Source: Pseudomonas sp. A-RE-19
Lineage (GTDB): Bacteria > Pseudomonadota > Gammaproteobacteria > Pseudomonadales > Pseudomonadaceae
Length of the DNA stretch: 64,000 nucleotides
NCBI RefSeq assembly: GCF_019956555.1
Contig: NZ_JAHBDQ010000009.1
Coordinates: 62,001-126,000, forward strand
Direction of reading: 5' to 3'
Shown here piece after piece: positions 19,973-30,969 of this stretch. The first letter of the stretch is position 1. Each line of letters starts with the position of its first letter. The notes beneath the pieces were generated by a model. That model was not told the DNA's origin. It did no database searches and was given only the letters and a program-made list of their open reading frames with translations. The translations under genes were made by a program, and so were the position numbers.

Positions 19973-21364
19973 ATGAGTGTGATCATTGCCTTGGCAGCCC
20001 TCACGCTGCTGATGGTGGCTGCTTACCGTGGCTACAGCGTTATCCTCTTTGCCCCGATCGCCGCCCTCGGCGCCGTCCTGCTCACCGACCCTTCCGCCGT
20101 CGCCCCAGTGTTCACCGGGGTGTTCATGGAAAAAATGGTCGGCTTCGTCAAACTGTATTTCCCGGTGTTCCTGCTCGGTGCCGTGTTCGGCAAGCTGATC
20201 GAGTTGTCGGGCTTCTCCCGCTCCATCGTCGCGGCGGCGATTCGCTTGCTCGGCACGCGTCAGGCGATGCTGGTGATCGTACTGGTCTGCGCCCTGCTCA
20301 CGTATGGTGGCGTGTCGCTGTTTGTGGTGGTGTTTGCGGTCTACCCGTTTGCCGCCGAGATGTTCCGCCAGAGCAATATTCCCAAGCGCCTGATCCCGGC
20401 GACCATTGCCCTCGGCGCGTTCTCGTTCACCATGGACGCCCTGCCCGGCACGCCGCAGATCCAGAACATCATCCCCAGCACCTTTTTCAACACCACCGCC
20501 TGGGCGGCGCCGTGGCTGGGACTGATCGGCACGATTTTCGTGTTCTGTGCCGGCATGCTGTTTCTTCAGCGCCAGCGCAACAAGGCCCAGCGCAGCGGTG
20601 AAGGTTATGGTTCAGAGCTGCGCAACGAACCGGAAACCGCGCCGGACATCAAGCTGCCCAACCCATGGATCGCGCTGTCGCCGCTGTTGATGGTGGGCCT
20701 GATGAACCTGCTGTTCACCCGCTGGATTCCGCTGTGGTATGGCAAGACCCACAGCCTCTCGTTGCCGGGCATGGCCGCCCCCGTGACCACCGACATCGCC
20801 AAACTGACGGCGATCTGGGCGGTCCAGGCAGCCTTGCTGGTGGGCATCGTCATGGTGCTGGTGTTCGCCTTTCAGACGATTCGCGGCAAGTTGGCCGAAG
20901 GCAGCAAAAGTGCGGTCAGCGGCGCGCTGTTGGCGGCGATGAACACGGCATCGGAGTACGGTTTTGGCGCAGTGATCGCATCGTTGCCAGGTTTTCTGGT
21001 GCTGGCCGACTGGCTCAAGAGCATTCCCAATCCGCTGGTCAACGAAGCGATTACCGTGACCCTGCTGGCCGGTATCACCGGTTCGGCGTCGGGCGGCATG
21101 AGCATTGCCCTGGCGGCGATGTCCGAGAGTTTCATCAGCGCCGCCCACGCCGCCAATATTCCGCTGGAAGTGCTGCACCGGGTCGCCGCGATGGCCAGTG
21201 GCGGCATGGACACCCTGCCGCATAACGGCGCGGTGATTACCTTGCTGGCGGTCACCGGTTTGACCCACCGCGAGGCCTACAAAGACATTTTCTGTATTAC
21301 GCTGATCAAGACACTCGCTGTTTTTGTGGTGATCGGTACTTTCTACGCCACTGGCATTGTGTGA
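19973..21364 (+). CDS. GntP family permease, probable 3-hydroxybutyrate/acetoacetate transporter
   Basis: 463 residues with AAGGAGA before the ATG and about 12 hydrophobic segments. GntP/Ion transporter features are YGGVSLFVVVFAVYPFA, the GSASGGMSIALAAM motif and the C-terminal SGGMDTLPHNGAVITLLAVT. Family members carry gluconate and other small hydroxy acids; position in front of hbdH and acetoacetyl-CoA synthetase makes 3-hydroxybutyrate or acetoacetate the likely cargo. It is first gene after the sigma-54 promoter; hbdH follows 7 bases later. Confidence 0.85.
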   Translation: MSVIIALAALTLLMVAAYRGYSVILFAPIAALGAVLLTDPSAVAPVFTGVFMEKMVGFVKLYFPVFLLGAVFGKLIELSGFSRSIVAAAIRLLGTRQAMLVIVLVCALLTYGGVSLFVVVFAVYPFAAEMFRQSNIPKRLIPATIALGAFSFTMDALPGTPQIQNIIPSTFFNTTAWAAPWLGLIGTIFVFCAGMLFLQRQRNKAQRSGEGYGSELRNEPETAPDIKLPNPWIALSPLLMVGLMNLLFTRWIPLWYGKTHSLSLPGMAAPVTTDIAKLTAIWAVQAALLVGIVMVLVFAFQTIRGKLAEGSKSAVSGALLAAMNTASEYGFGAVIASLPGFLVLADWLKSIPNPLVNEAITVTLLAGITGSASGGMSIALAAMSESFISAAHAANIPLEVLHRVAAMASGGMDTLPHNGAVITLLAVTGLTHREAYKDIFCITLIKTLAVFVVIGTFYATGIV

Positions 21365-21371
21365 GGTATTC

Positions 21372-22145
21372 ATGACGACTCTTTCGGGCAAGACCGCACT
21401 GGTCACCGGTTCCACCAGCGGCATTGGCCTGGGGATCGCCCTGAGCCTGGCCAAGGCTGGCGCCAACCTGATCCTCAACGGTTTCGGCGATGCGTCCACG
21501 GTGATTGCCGAAGTTGAACAATTCGGTGGCAAGGTCGGCCATCACCCCGCCGACGTCAGCGACCCGGCGCAGATCGCCGACATGATCGAGTACGCCGAGC
21601 GTGAGTTCGGTAGCGTGGATATCCTGGTCAACAACGCGGGCATCCAGCACGTGGCGGCGGTGGAAGATTTTCCGGTGGAGCGCTGGGACTCGATCATTGC
21701 GATCAACCTGTCGTCGGTGTTCCACAGCACTCGTTTGAGCCTGCCAGGCATGCGCGCCAAGGGCTGGGGACGGATCATCAACATCGCTTCGGTGCATGGG
21801 CAGGTGGGCTCGGTGGGCAAGGCGGCGTACGTCGCGGCCAAGCATGGCGTGATCGGTTTGACCAAAGTGGTTGGCCTGGAAACCGCTACGACAAACGTCA
21901 CCTGCAATGCCATTTGCCCGGGCTGGGTGCTGACGCCACTGGTGCAGAAGCAGATCGATGATCGCGCCGCGACCGGGATCGACCCGCAGCAGGCGCAACA
22001 TGATTTGCTGGCCGAGAAGCAGCCGTCCCTGGAGTTCGTGACGCCACCGCAGTTGGGCGAGTTGGTGCTGTTTTTATGCAGCGAGGCCGGTAGCCAGGTG
22101 CGTGGCGCTGCGTGGAATATTGATGGTGGGTGGTTGGCGCAGTAA
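21372..22145 (+). CDS. hbdH: D-3-hydroxybutyrate dehydrogenase (SDR)
   Basis: 257 residues; GAGG stands before the ATG at 21372. It oxidises 3-hydroxybutyrate to acetoacetate with NAD. SDR motifs are TGSTSGIGLGIA (cofactor), NNAG in VDILVNNAGIQHVAAVEDF, catalytic Ser in INIASVHGQVGS and YVAAKHG (Tyr-x3-Lys). IQHVAPVEDFP and the C-terminal DGGWLAQ are diagnostic of the bacterial hydroxybutyrate dehydrogenase group (bdhA/hbdH). It is the middle gene of the operon. Confidence 0.92.
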   Translation: MTTLSGKTALVTGSTSGIGLGIALSLAKAGANLILNGFGDASTVIAEVEQFGGKVGHHPADVSDPAQIADMIEYAEREFGSVDILVNNAGIQHVAAVEDFPVERWDSIIAINLSSVFHSTRLSLPGMRAKGWGRIINIASVHGQVGSVGKAAYVAAKHGVIGLTKVVGLETATTNVTCNAICPGWVLTPLVQKQIDDRAATGIDPQQAQHDLLAEKQPSLEFVTPPQLGELVLFLCSEAGSQVRGAAWNIDGGWLAQ

Positions 22146-22171
22146 CCCAGCGCCAGACCGCGTTATCGTTC

Positions 22172-22269
22172 TTCGCGGGCAAGTCGGATCGCCGCACCGC
22201 TCGCTCCTACAGGATTGTGGCAATTTACGAAAAACTGTATGACCTGTAGGAGCGAGGCTTGCCCGCGAA
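22172..22269. repeat. REP doublet with one expanded arm
   Basis: The right arm 22246-22269 (GTAGGAGCGAGGCTTGCCCG...) is the standard second-class REP; the left arm 22172-22210 begins TTCGCGGGCAAG but carries an extra GTCGGATCGCCGCACCG before CTCGCTCCTAC. It lies in the 155-base gap between hbdH and the acetoacetyl-CoA synthetase gene. Confidence 0.85.
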
Positions 22270-22300
22270 CAGATCTGAAGATAGAAGAAGAGGCCAAGCC

Positions 22301-24256
<1,956 letters not shown>

Positions 24257-24271
24257 AGCCATAGATCCACT

Positions 24272-24360
24272 GTGGGAGCGAGCCTGCTCGCGATGGCGCC
24301 GGGTCAATCAATATTGATGTCGCCTGACACACCGCTATCGCGAGCAGGCTCGCTCCCACA
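24272..24360. repeat. REP doublet (inverted, GTGGG outside)
   Basis: Arms 24272-24294 and 24337-24359. The GTGGG ends point outward, and the spacer contains TCAATCAATATTGATGTC, a sequence shared in form with other doublets of this orientation (41314, 55000). It lies between the convergent aacS and PilU-like genes. Confidence 0.9.
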
Positions 24361-24382
24361 TTTTTGATCAGCGTCGGCCCCT

Positions 24383-25492
24383 TCAGTCCATCAAATTCCA
24401 CTCACCCGGCGGTGTATGGGGCCCGGGTTCGGTCTCGGCGTGCAACTTCAGCCGCAGGCGCAAGTTGTTCACCGAGTCCGCATGTTTCAGCGCCTCCGCT
24501 TCATCGATCGCGCCCTCGGCAAACAGCTCGAACAGCGCCCCATCAAAAGTCTGCATCCCGACCTCTGAAGACTTCTCCATAATCCCCTTGAGTTCGGAAA
24601 GCTCATTGCGCCGGATCAGATCGCCGATGGTCGGTGTTCCCAGCATCACCTCCACCGCCGCCCGACGCTGCCCATCGCGGGTACGCACCAAGCGCTGGGA
24701 AACGAACGCCTTGAGATTGTTGCCCAGGTCATGCAGCAGTTGCCCCCGGCGCTCTTCGGGGAAGAAGTTGATGATGCGGTCCAGCGCCTGGTTGGCGTTG
24801 TGAGCATGCAACGTGGAAATGACCAGATGACCGGTATCGGCAAACGCCAGCGCATGCTCCATAGTCTCGCGGTCGCGGATCTCGCCGATCAGCACCACGT
24901 CCGGCGCCTGACGGAGGGTGTTTTTCAACGCCGCATGAAAACTGCGGGTATCGACGCCGACCTCACGCTGGTTGACGATCGACTTCTTGTGCCGATGGAT
25001 AAACTCGACCGGGTCCTCAATGGTGATGATATGGCCGCTGCTGTGGCGGTTGCGGTAATCGATCAACGCCGCCAGTGAGGTAGACTTGCCCGAGCCGGTA
25101 GCACCGACGAACAGCATCAGCCCTTGTTTGAGCATGACGGTTTCAAGCAGCACCGGTGGCAGTTTGAGGTCTTCGAAGCGTGGAATATCAAGTTTGATGT
25201 TGCGCGCCACGATGGACACATCGTTACGCTGCTTGAAAATATTGAGGCGAAAGCGCCCGATCCCCGCCAGGGAAAGCGCCAGGTTCATTTCCAGTTCCCG
25301 ATCGAACTCCAGGCGTTGTTCGGCGTCCATGATGGACGCGGCGATGGCCGCGACCTCTCCCGGTTTAAACGGTTGATCGCCCAAGGGTTTGAGCACACCA
25401 TCGAATCGCGCGCTGGGTGGCGCGCCCGTGGACAGGTAAAGGTCGGAGCCATTCTGGCTGGCCAGAATCTGCAACAGTGCATCGATTTCCAT
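24383..25492 (-). CDS. PilT/PilU family type IV pilus retraction ATPase
   Basis: 369 residues from MEIDALLQILASQNGSDLYL; earlier in-frame starts add no family sequence. Features are the N-terminal PAS-like domain with SDLYLSTGAPP, Walker A FVGATGSGKSTS, the Asp box, Walker B VVLIGEIRDRETM, the His box STLHAHNANQALDRIINFF, and a C-terminal part whose usual AIRNLIRE motif is replaced by PTIGDLIRRNELSELKGIM, closer to PilU than PilT. PilU assists PilT in retracting type IV pili. No pil genes adjoin it, so it is a solitary paralogue. Confidence 0.85.
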   Translation of the reverse strand: MEIDALLQILASQNGSDLYLSTGAPPSARFDGVLKPLGDQPFKPGEVAAIAASIMDAEQRLEFDRELEMNLALSLAGIGRFRLNIFKQRNDVSIVARNIKLDIPRFEDLKLPPVLLETVMLKQGLMLFVGATGSGKSTSLAALIDYRNRHSSGHIITIEDPVEFIHRHKKSIVNQREVGVDTRSFHAALKNTLRQAPDVVLIGEIRDRETMEHALAFADTGHLVISTLHAHNANQALDRIINFFPEERRGQLLHDLGNNLKAFVSQRLVRTRDGQRRAAVEVMLGTPTIGDLIRRNELSELKGIMEKSSEVGMQTFDGALFELFAEGAIDEAEALKHADSVNNLRLRLKLHAETEPGPHTPPGEWNLMD

Positions 25493-25608
25493 GGCAAAAA
25501 GCACCCGCGAAGCATTCAATGAAAAAATGACCCAAAACGGCTCATCCAGCGTCTACTGCCTTGCAAGGATAGTAGATGCCGCCACACCGACTGACGCAGG
25601 ACATGTTG

Positions 25609-28137
25609 ATGAACGCACCACCGACCGGCAGTGATGCCCAGGCCTTGATAGCCCGACTGGACTGGACAAGCAACCCGCTGGGCGCCGCTGATCACTGGCC
25701 GCAGAGCCTGCGTACCGCCGTGGACATCGTGATTCACTCGCCAATGCCGATGTTGTTGCTGTGGGGCCCGCAGCTCACCCAGATCTACAACGATGGCTTC
25801 GCCATTCTCGCCGGCAGCAAACACCCTCACGCTTTCGGACAACCGACGCACCTGATCTGGCCGGAATTGAAAGACTTCACTGACCCGATTTACAGCGCCG
25901 TCCTACAGGGTCAGGTGCGCACCTACAGTGAACAGCGCTTCACCTTGCAGCGCGACGGTCAGGATTCCGACTTCTGGCTCGACCTGACCTACAGCCCCAT
26001 TCGCAATGAAAGCGCCCAGGTCGCCGGGATTCTGGTCACGGCCATTGAAACCAACGAACGCCGCCGCATTGCGCTGGAACTCGAACAACGCTCCGCCGCC
26101 AGCCTCAAGGCCCAGCACGAAACCGAGCAGCGTTTGCAATTGGCGCTGGCCGCCACCGATGCCGTCGGCACCTGGGACTGGGACATCGGCGAAGACCGCT
26201 TCATCGCCGATGCGCACTTTGCCCAATTGCATGGCGTCGACCCGTCCATGGCCAGCCAGTTGCCCATCAGCGAATACCTCCACGGCGTGCACCCGCAAGA
26301 CCGCGCCATGATTGCCCGCAGCATCAAGCATTGCATCACCCATGGCAGCGAGTACGCCGAGGAATATCGCTTGCTGCAAGCCGACGGCCAACTGCGCTGG
26401 GTGTTTGCCCGGGGTCGTTGCTACAAGGATCATCATGGTCGGCCGATCCGTTTCCTTGGCGCGGCACTGGACCTGACCGAACGCAAACACATCGAACAGG
26501 CCTTGCGCCAGAGCCAGACCGAGCTGCAACTGATCATCAACGCCATGCCGATCCTGATCAGCTATGTGGACAGCGAGGAGCGCTTTCGCCTCAACAATGC
26601 CGCCTACCTGGAATGGTACGGCCTGACGCCCCAGGAGCTTTACGGGCGCACCGTCCGGGAAGTGCTGGGCGACGAAGCCTATGCCCTGCGCGCCGAATAC
26701 ATTGCCGAAGCGTTGAAAGGCAAGGCCTGCAGTTTCAGTATCAGCACCGCGCACCGCGATGGCAGCACCCGCCAGGCCCTGATGAACTACCTGCCGCGTC
26801 ATGGCCCGGACGGCGCGGTCAATGGTTTCTACATCTTCGTGATCGACGAGACCGAGCGCAAACAGACCGAAGAAGCCCTGCGTAACCTCAACGAAACCCT
26901 TGAAGAACGCGTGAGCGCCCGCACCCGAGAACTGGCCGAGGCCAACCAGCGGCTGCAGAACGAGATGTTCGAGCGCGAGCGCGCCGAAGACGCCTTGCGG
27001 CATGCGCAGAAAATGGAAGCGGTTGGACAGCTTACCGGCGGCATCGCCCATGACTTCAACAACATGCTCACCGGGATCATCGGCAGCCTCGATTTGATGC
27101 AACGCTACATTGCCAATGGTCGCGCCGACGAAATCGGTCGTTTTACCGAAGCCGCGGTCTCCTCGGCCCATCGCGCCGCCGCCCTGACCCATCGGCTGCT
27201 GGCGTTCTCCCGGCGTCAGTCGCTGGATCGCAAGCCGCTGAATGCCAACCAGCTGGTGCATTCCCTGGAAGATTTGTTCCGCCGCACCAAGGGCGACCAT
27301 ATCGAACTCAGAATGGAGTTGGCCGATGAAGTCTGGCCGGTCAGCACTGACGTCAGCCAACTGGAAAACGCCTTGCTCAACCTCGTCATCAATGCCCGGG
27401 ATGCGATGCCCGAAGGCGGCGAGTTGCTGATCGAAACCGCTAACGTTCACCTCGACAGTAGCGACAGCACCACCCTGGAACCGGTCAGGGCCGGGGATTA
27501 CCTGATGATTGCCGTCAGCGACAACGGCACCGGCATGACGCCTTTGGTGTTGGCCAAGGCGTTCGACCCGTTCTTCACCACCAAACCCATCGGCCAGGGC
27601 ACTGGTCTTGGGCTGTCGATGATCTATGGATTCGCCCAGCAGTCGGGTGGGCATGTCAGCCTTCACAGCTTGCCGGGCCAGGGCACCAGCGTTCGCCTGT
27701 ATTTGCCACGGCTGCACGTCGCGGTGCCGGAACACACGTTGGTGCCGGTCAACGGCGAAACACCGGCAGCGGTTGCCGGTGAAACCGTGGTGTTGGTGGA
27801 AGACGATCCGGCGGTGCGCATGCTGGTGCTCGACCTGCTCAATGAATTGGGTTATCACGCCCATGAAGCCGAAGACGCGAAGGCTGCCCTGCCCTTGCTG
27901 GAGTCCGACCTGCGGGTCGATCTGCTGGTGACCGATGTCGGGCTGCCGGGCATGAACGGTCGGCAACTGGCGGAAATCGCGCGCCAGCATCGCCCGGATC
28001 TCAAGGTGCTGTTCATGACCGGTTATGCGGAGAAAGCCACCGAACGCCAGGGTTTCCTGGAGGAAGGCATGGACATGGTGGCCAAACCCTTTTCCATCGA
28101 CCTTTTGGCCAACAAGATTCGCACGATGATCGGCTAA
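25609..28137 (+). CDS. Hybrid sensor histidine kinase with PAS domains and receiver
   Basis: 842 residues starting MNAPPTGSDAQ, placed 7 bases after AGGA. There is no membrane segment, so the kinase is probably cytoplasmic. Order: N-terminal PAS/GAF-like domain (about 40-150), PAS (about 170-290, TDAVGTWDWDIGEDRF) ending RFLGAALDLTERKHIEQAL, PAS (about 300-420), a coiled coil (NLNETLEERVSARTRELAEA), the H-box MEAVGQLTGGIAHDFNNMLT, HATPase with NARDAMPEGG, DNGTGM and GTGLGLSMIYGF, and a C-terminal receiver with D in LLVTDVGLPGMNG. The partner output is unknown and no response regulator gene is beside it. Confidence 0.9.
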   Translation: MNAPPTGSDAQALIARLDWTSNPLGAADHWPQSLRTAVDIVIHSPMPMLLLWGPQLTQIYNDGFAILAGSKHPHAFGQPTHLIWPELKDFTDPIYSAVLQGQVRTYSEQRFTLQRDGQDSDFWLDLTYSPIRNESAQVAGILVTAIETNERRRIALELEQRSAASLKAQHETEQRLQLALAATDAVGTWDWDIGEDRFIADAHFAQLHGVDPSMASQLPISEYLHGVHPQDRAMIARSIKHCITHGSEYAEEYRLLQADGQLRWVFARGRCYKDHHGRPIRFLGAALDLTERKHIEQALRQSQTELQLIINAMPILISYVDSEERFRLNNAAYLEWYGLTPQELYGRTVREVLGDEAYALRAEYIAEALKGKACSFSISTAHRDGSTRQALMNYLPRHGPDGAVNGFYIFVIDETERKQTEEALRNLNETLEERVSARTRELAEANQRLQNEMFERERAEDALRHAQKMEAVGQLTGGIAHDFNNMLTGIIGSLDLMQRYIANGRADEIGRFTEAAVSSAHRAAALTHRLLAFSRRQSLDRKPLNANQLVHSLEDLFRRTKGDHIELRMELADEVWPVSTDVSQLENALLNLVINARDAMPEGGELLIETANVHLDSSDSTTLEPVRAGDYLMIAVSDNGTGMTPLVLAKAFDPFFTTKPIGQGTGLGLSMIYGFAQQSGGHVSLHSLPGQGTSVRLYLPRLHVAVPEHTLVPVNGETPAAVAGETVVLVEDDPAVRMLVLDLLNELGYHAHEAEDAKAALPLLESDLRVDLLVTDVGLPGMNGRQLAEIARQHRPDLKVLFMTGYAEKATERQGFLEEGMDMVAKPFSIDLLANKIRTMIG

Positions 28138-28212
28138 CCGGACTGAGTTAAGGCATAATCGCGCGCCCCACGCTGGCACCAACATAGCCACCACCGTTGC
28201 AAGGTACTGCCA

Positions 28213-28488
28213 ATGAAAGCCCAAGCCCGCCATATCCTGGTGAAGACCTCGGAAGAAGCCGAGCAGCTCAAACAACGCATCGCCAAGGGTGAAGCCTTCG
28301 ATGTGCTGGCCAAGAAATACTCCACGTGCCCATCCGGCAAACGCGGCGGCGACCTGGGCGAAGTGCGGCCCGGGCAGATGGTCGGCGTGATCGATGCGGT
28401 GATCTTCAAAAAACCGCTGCGGGTGGTGCATGGGCCGATCAAGAGCAAGTTCGGGTATCACCTGGTGCAGGTGTTTTACCGGGATTGA
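28213..28488 (+). CDS. Parvulin-type peptidyl-prolyl cis-trans isomerase (second copy)
   Basis: 91 residues, a single parvulin domain: ARHILVKTSEEAEQLKQRI, FDVLAKKYSTCPSGKRGG, DLGEVRPGQMVGVID, HGPIKSKFGYHLVQV. It is shorter and more basic than the copy at 12143, and the two share roughly half their residues by eye. No signal peptide. It is alone between a kinase gene and a large hairpin repeat. Confidence 0.93.
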   Translation: MKAQARHILVKTSEEAEQLKQRIAKGEAFDVLAKKYSTCPSGKRGGDLGEVRPGQMVGVIDAVIFKKPLRVVHGPIKSKFGYHLVQVFYRD

Positions 28489-28532
28489 TCGGTTGGAAGC
28501 TGGGCTAATCCCCTCCCCCTGATAAACACAAT

Positions 28533-28636
28533 CCCCGTAGGAGCTGCCGAAGGCTGCGATCTTTTGATCTTGATTTTCAGCGATCCCGAGAAGATCAAGA
28601 TCAAAAGATCGCAGCCTTCGGCAGCTCCTACAGGGG
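28533..28636. repeat. Long inverted repeat of a third repetitive class
   Basis: The left arm begins at 28533 with CCCCGTAGGAGCTGCCGAAG and the right arm ends at 28636 with its complement; the arms are about 41 bases with near-perfect complementarity (including GCTGCGATCTTTTGATCTTGA) and a central gap of about 20. GTAGGAGCTGCCGAAGGCTGCG is another repetitive element of pseudomonad intergenic regions. Lying between convergent ppiC-like and kdgK genes, it may also stop transcription. Confidence 0.8.
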
Positions 28637-28644
28637 GTTGCATT

Positions 28645-29580
28645 TCAATCCTTGGGGATCAGCGCCCCCGGCACCTGAATCACCCGGCTCGCCAACCGAT
28701 GCCCGGCCTCGGCTGCCTCTACCGGGTTGCCACCCTTGAGCCGACAAGCCAAATACGCCGCACTGAACGAATCCCCCGCCGCCGTGGTGTCCACCACCCG
28801 TTCGACCACCTGCGCCGGCACTTCGAACGACTCACCGTCACAGCGAATCAGACACGCCTCGGCGCCGCGCTTGAGCACCACTTCGGGTATGCCCATCTGT
28901 TCGTAAGCGGCAAACACCGCCGCGCAATCGGAAAAGTGGAACAGCGCCTGCTCATCCTCAACCGTCAGCAACGCCAGGTCGATATAGGGCAGAACACTGC
29001 GATAAGCCGCCCGTGCTTCCTCGATCGAGGCCCACAGGCGTGGTCGATAATTGTTGTCGAACACGATTCGCGCATCCCGTTGCCGGGCTTCGATCAGGGT
29101 TTCCAGAAGTTTTTCCCGCCCCTGCACACCAAGCACCGCCAGGGTGATGCCGCTGAAATACAACACGTCGTAATCCGGCAGCGCCGCCAGAATGGGCGCG
29201 GCCGCTGGAGTGGTGAAGCAATCGCGCACTGCCGCTTCGTTGCGCCAGTAAAGAAAACGTCGCTCGCCGGCCGCGTCGGTCTGGATGCAATACAGGCCGG
29301 GCAAGCGACCGGGCAAACGCTGAACCATGCCCAGCCCAATGTGTTCGCTGGCCCAGCTCTGGCACATCGCATCGCTGAAGCTGTCATCGCCCAGGGCCGT
29401 GACGTAATCCACCGTGCCGCCATCGCCCAGTTCTCGGGCCAGATAGACCGCGGTGTTCAGGGTGTCGCCGCCGAAGCTTTGTTGCAGCGTGCCATCGGCG
29501 CGCTGCTGCAATTCGATCATGCACTCGCCGATCAGAGCGATGCGCGGGGTGTTGGGGCCTAGGGGCCTGATGCTGTTCAT
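28645..29580 (-). CDS. kdgK: PfkB-family sugar kinase, probable 2-keto-3-deoxygluconate kinase
   Basis: 311 residues from MNSIRPLGPNTPRIALIGEC. PfkB motifs are the N-terminal IALIGECMIELQQ and FGGDTLNTAVYLAREL, the YFSGITLAVL region and the C-terminal anion hole VDTTAAGDSFSAAYLA with catalytic Asp. The start GECMIEL and GGDTLN are typical of KdgK, which phosphorylates KDG to KDPG for the Entner-Doudoroff aldolase. It is downstream of a PLP deaminase, an IclR regulator, RidA and an ABC transporter, all in the same direction, so the substrate of the whole cluster probably yields KDG. Confidence 0.85.
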   Translation of the reverse strand: MNSIRPLGPNTPRIALIGECMIELQQRADGTLQQSFGGDTLNTAVYLARELGDGGTVDYVTALGDDSFSDAMCQSWASEHIGLGMVQRLPGRLPGLYCIQTDAAGERRFLYWRNEAAVRDCFTTPAAAPILAALPDYDVLYFSGITLAVLGVQGREKLLETLIEARQRDARIVFDNNYRPRLWASIEEARAAYRSVLPYIDLALLTVEDEQALFHFSDCAAVFAAYEQMGIPEVVLKRGAEACLIRCDGESFEVPAQVVERVVDTTAAGDSFSAAYLACRLKGGNPVEAAEAGHRLASRVIQVPGALIPKD

Positions 29581-29624
29581 TGTTTTTGTAATCTCTGGTG
29601 TTTCTGAGTTGTCTGGTATGGCCC

Positions 29625-29692
29625 CATCGCGAGCAGGCTCGCTCCCACAGGGGAAACGCATTCCATTGTGGGAGCGAGCCTGCTCGCGATGG
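29625..29692. repeat. REP doublet (CATCGCG outside)
   Basis: Arms 29625-29648 and 29668-29692 with a 19-base spacer, in the 132-base gap between the deaminase and kdgK genes. Confidence 0.9.
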
Positions 29693-29712
29693 CCGCGCCT
29701 CGGTCCGGAACC

Positions 29713-30930
29713 TTAAAAACAGGTTTCCATGGTTTCGATGACATTCAGTTGCTCATCCACCAGACACCCAATGCGCCACTTGTCGAACGTCAGGCACGGG
29801 TGCGAAGTGCCGAACGAGATGATATCGCCCACCCGCAATTCAACCCCCGGCGCCACGGTCATGAACGCATGCTGGTCCATCACCGCCGTCACCTTGCAGG
29901 CACTCACATCATCGCCGGTTGCCGGCACCACACCGGCCTTGTAACGCAGCAACGGCACCGGCAAACCGGCGTCGTAGGCGACGTCGCGTTTGCCCAGGGC
30001 GATCACCGCAAAACCCGGTTCCGGCAACGACTGCACATGGGCCCAGACTTCCAGCGCCGGGCGCAAACCTTCGTGCAGGTCGCTGCGACGGTCGAGCACA
30101 CAACATTGCGCTTCTTTATAGATGCCATGGTCGTGGGCCACGTAACTGCCGGGGCGCAACACGCTGAGAAAACGCCCGCCGGCATTCTGCGCTTCGAACG
30201 ACTCGGCGATCAGGTCGTACCAGGCCGAACCCGACGCCGTGATGATCGGCTTGGCAATGGCGAACGCACCGCTGTCCTGCAACTGCACCGCCAGACGCAC
30301 CAGTGAATCGGCGAACTCACGAATGCCGCTCACTGCATGATCGCCGTGAATCACCCCTTCGTACCCCTCAATGCCGGTCAATGCCAGTGCCGGTTGAGCC
30401 GCGATCGCCTTGGCCAGCGCCAGCACTTCGGCTTCAGTGCGGCAACCGCAACGACCGCCGACCACGCCGTACTCGATCATCACGTTCAGGCGCACGCCGC
30501 GCGAAGCGAAATACGCGCCGAGGTCCGCGACGTTATCCGGGTGATCGACCATGCAGTAGAAATCGAAGGTCGGGTCTGCCAACAGATCAGCGATCAGCGC
30601 CATGTTCGGCGTACCGACCAACTGGTTGGCCATCAGCACCCGATGCACGCCATGGGCATAAGCCGCGCGGGTTTGCGTGGCGCTGGCCAGAGTGATGCCC
30701 CAGGCACCGGCGTCCAGTTGGCGACGAAACAGCGCCGGGGTCATGCTGGTTTTACCGTGGGGCGCCAGTTCCGCACCGCTGTGGCTGACGAAGTCCTGCA
30801 TCCAGCGAATGTTGTGTTCCAGCGCGTCGCGGTGCAGCACCAGCGCCGGCAGGCTGACGTCGCGCACAAGATTGGCGCCTGTGTGGGCAAAGCCCTTTTC
30901 CACGGCGGCAGTATTTTTGGCAGAAGACAT
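29713..30930 (-). CDS. DSD1-type PLP-dependent D-amino acid dehydratase/deaminase
   Basis: 405 residues; GAGGAG precedes the ATG at 30930. Fold-type III PLP enzyme of the D-serine dehydratase / D-threonine aldolase group: the PLP lysine is in LAPHGKTSMTPALFRRQLDAGAWGI, followed by ASATQTRAAYAHGV, the phosphate-binding end and the C-terminal metal-binding H-x-C in GTSHPCLTFDKW. Such enzymes remove ammonia from D-3-hydroxy amino acids. Linked to RidA (clears enamine/imine intermediates) and to a KDG kinase, an attractive substrate is D-glucosaminate, a D-2-amino-3-hydroxy acid whose dehydration and deamination gives KDG. This is inference; D-serine or D-threonine remain possible. Confidence 0.8.
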   Translation of the reverse strand: MSSAKNTAAVEKGFAHTGANLVRDVSLPALVLHRDALEHNIRWMQDFVSHSGAELAPHGKTSMTPALFRRQLDAGAWGITLASATQTRAAYAHGVHRVLMANQLVGTPNMALIADLLADPTFDFYCMVDHPDNVADLGAYFASRGVRLNVMIEYGVVGGRCGCRTEAEVLALAKAIAAQPALALTGIEGYEGVIHGDHAVSGIREFADSLVRLAVQLQDSGAFAIAKPIITASGSAWYDLIAESFEAQNAGGRFLSVLRPGSYVAHDHGIYKEAQCCVLDRRSDLHEGLRPALEVWAHVQSLPEPGFAVIALGKRDVAYDAGLPVPLLRYKAGVVPATGDDVSACKVTAVMDQHAFMTVAPGVELRVGDIISFGTSHPCLTFDKWRIGCLVDEQLNVIETMETCF

Positions 30931-30969
30931 GGTCGAACTCCTCACATTCGCGGCCGCAGGCAGCCGCTG

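Noticed and set aside
25903..28461. Long open frame of about 850 codons on the minus strand opposite the hybrid kinase gene
   Set aside because: It is a mirror of the GC-rich plus-strand gene; its translation has no family motif, and the kinase frame has clear PAS, H-box, HATPase and receiver motifs.
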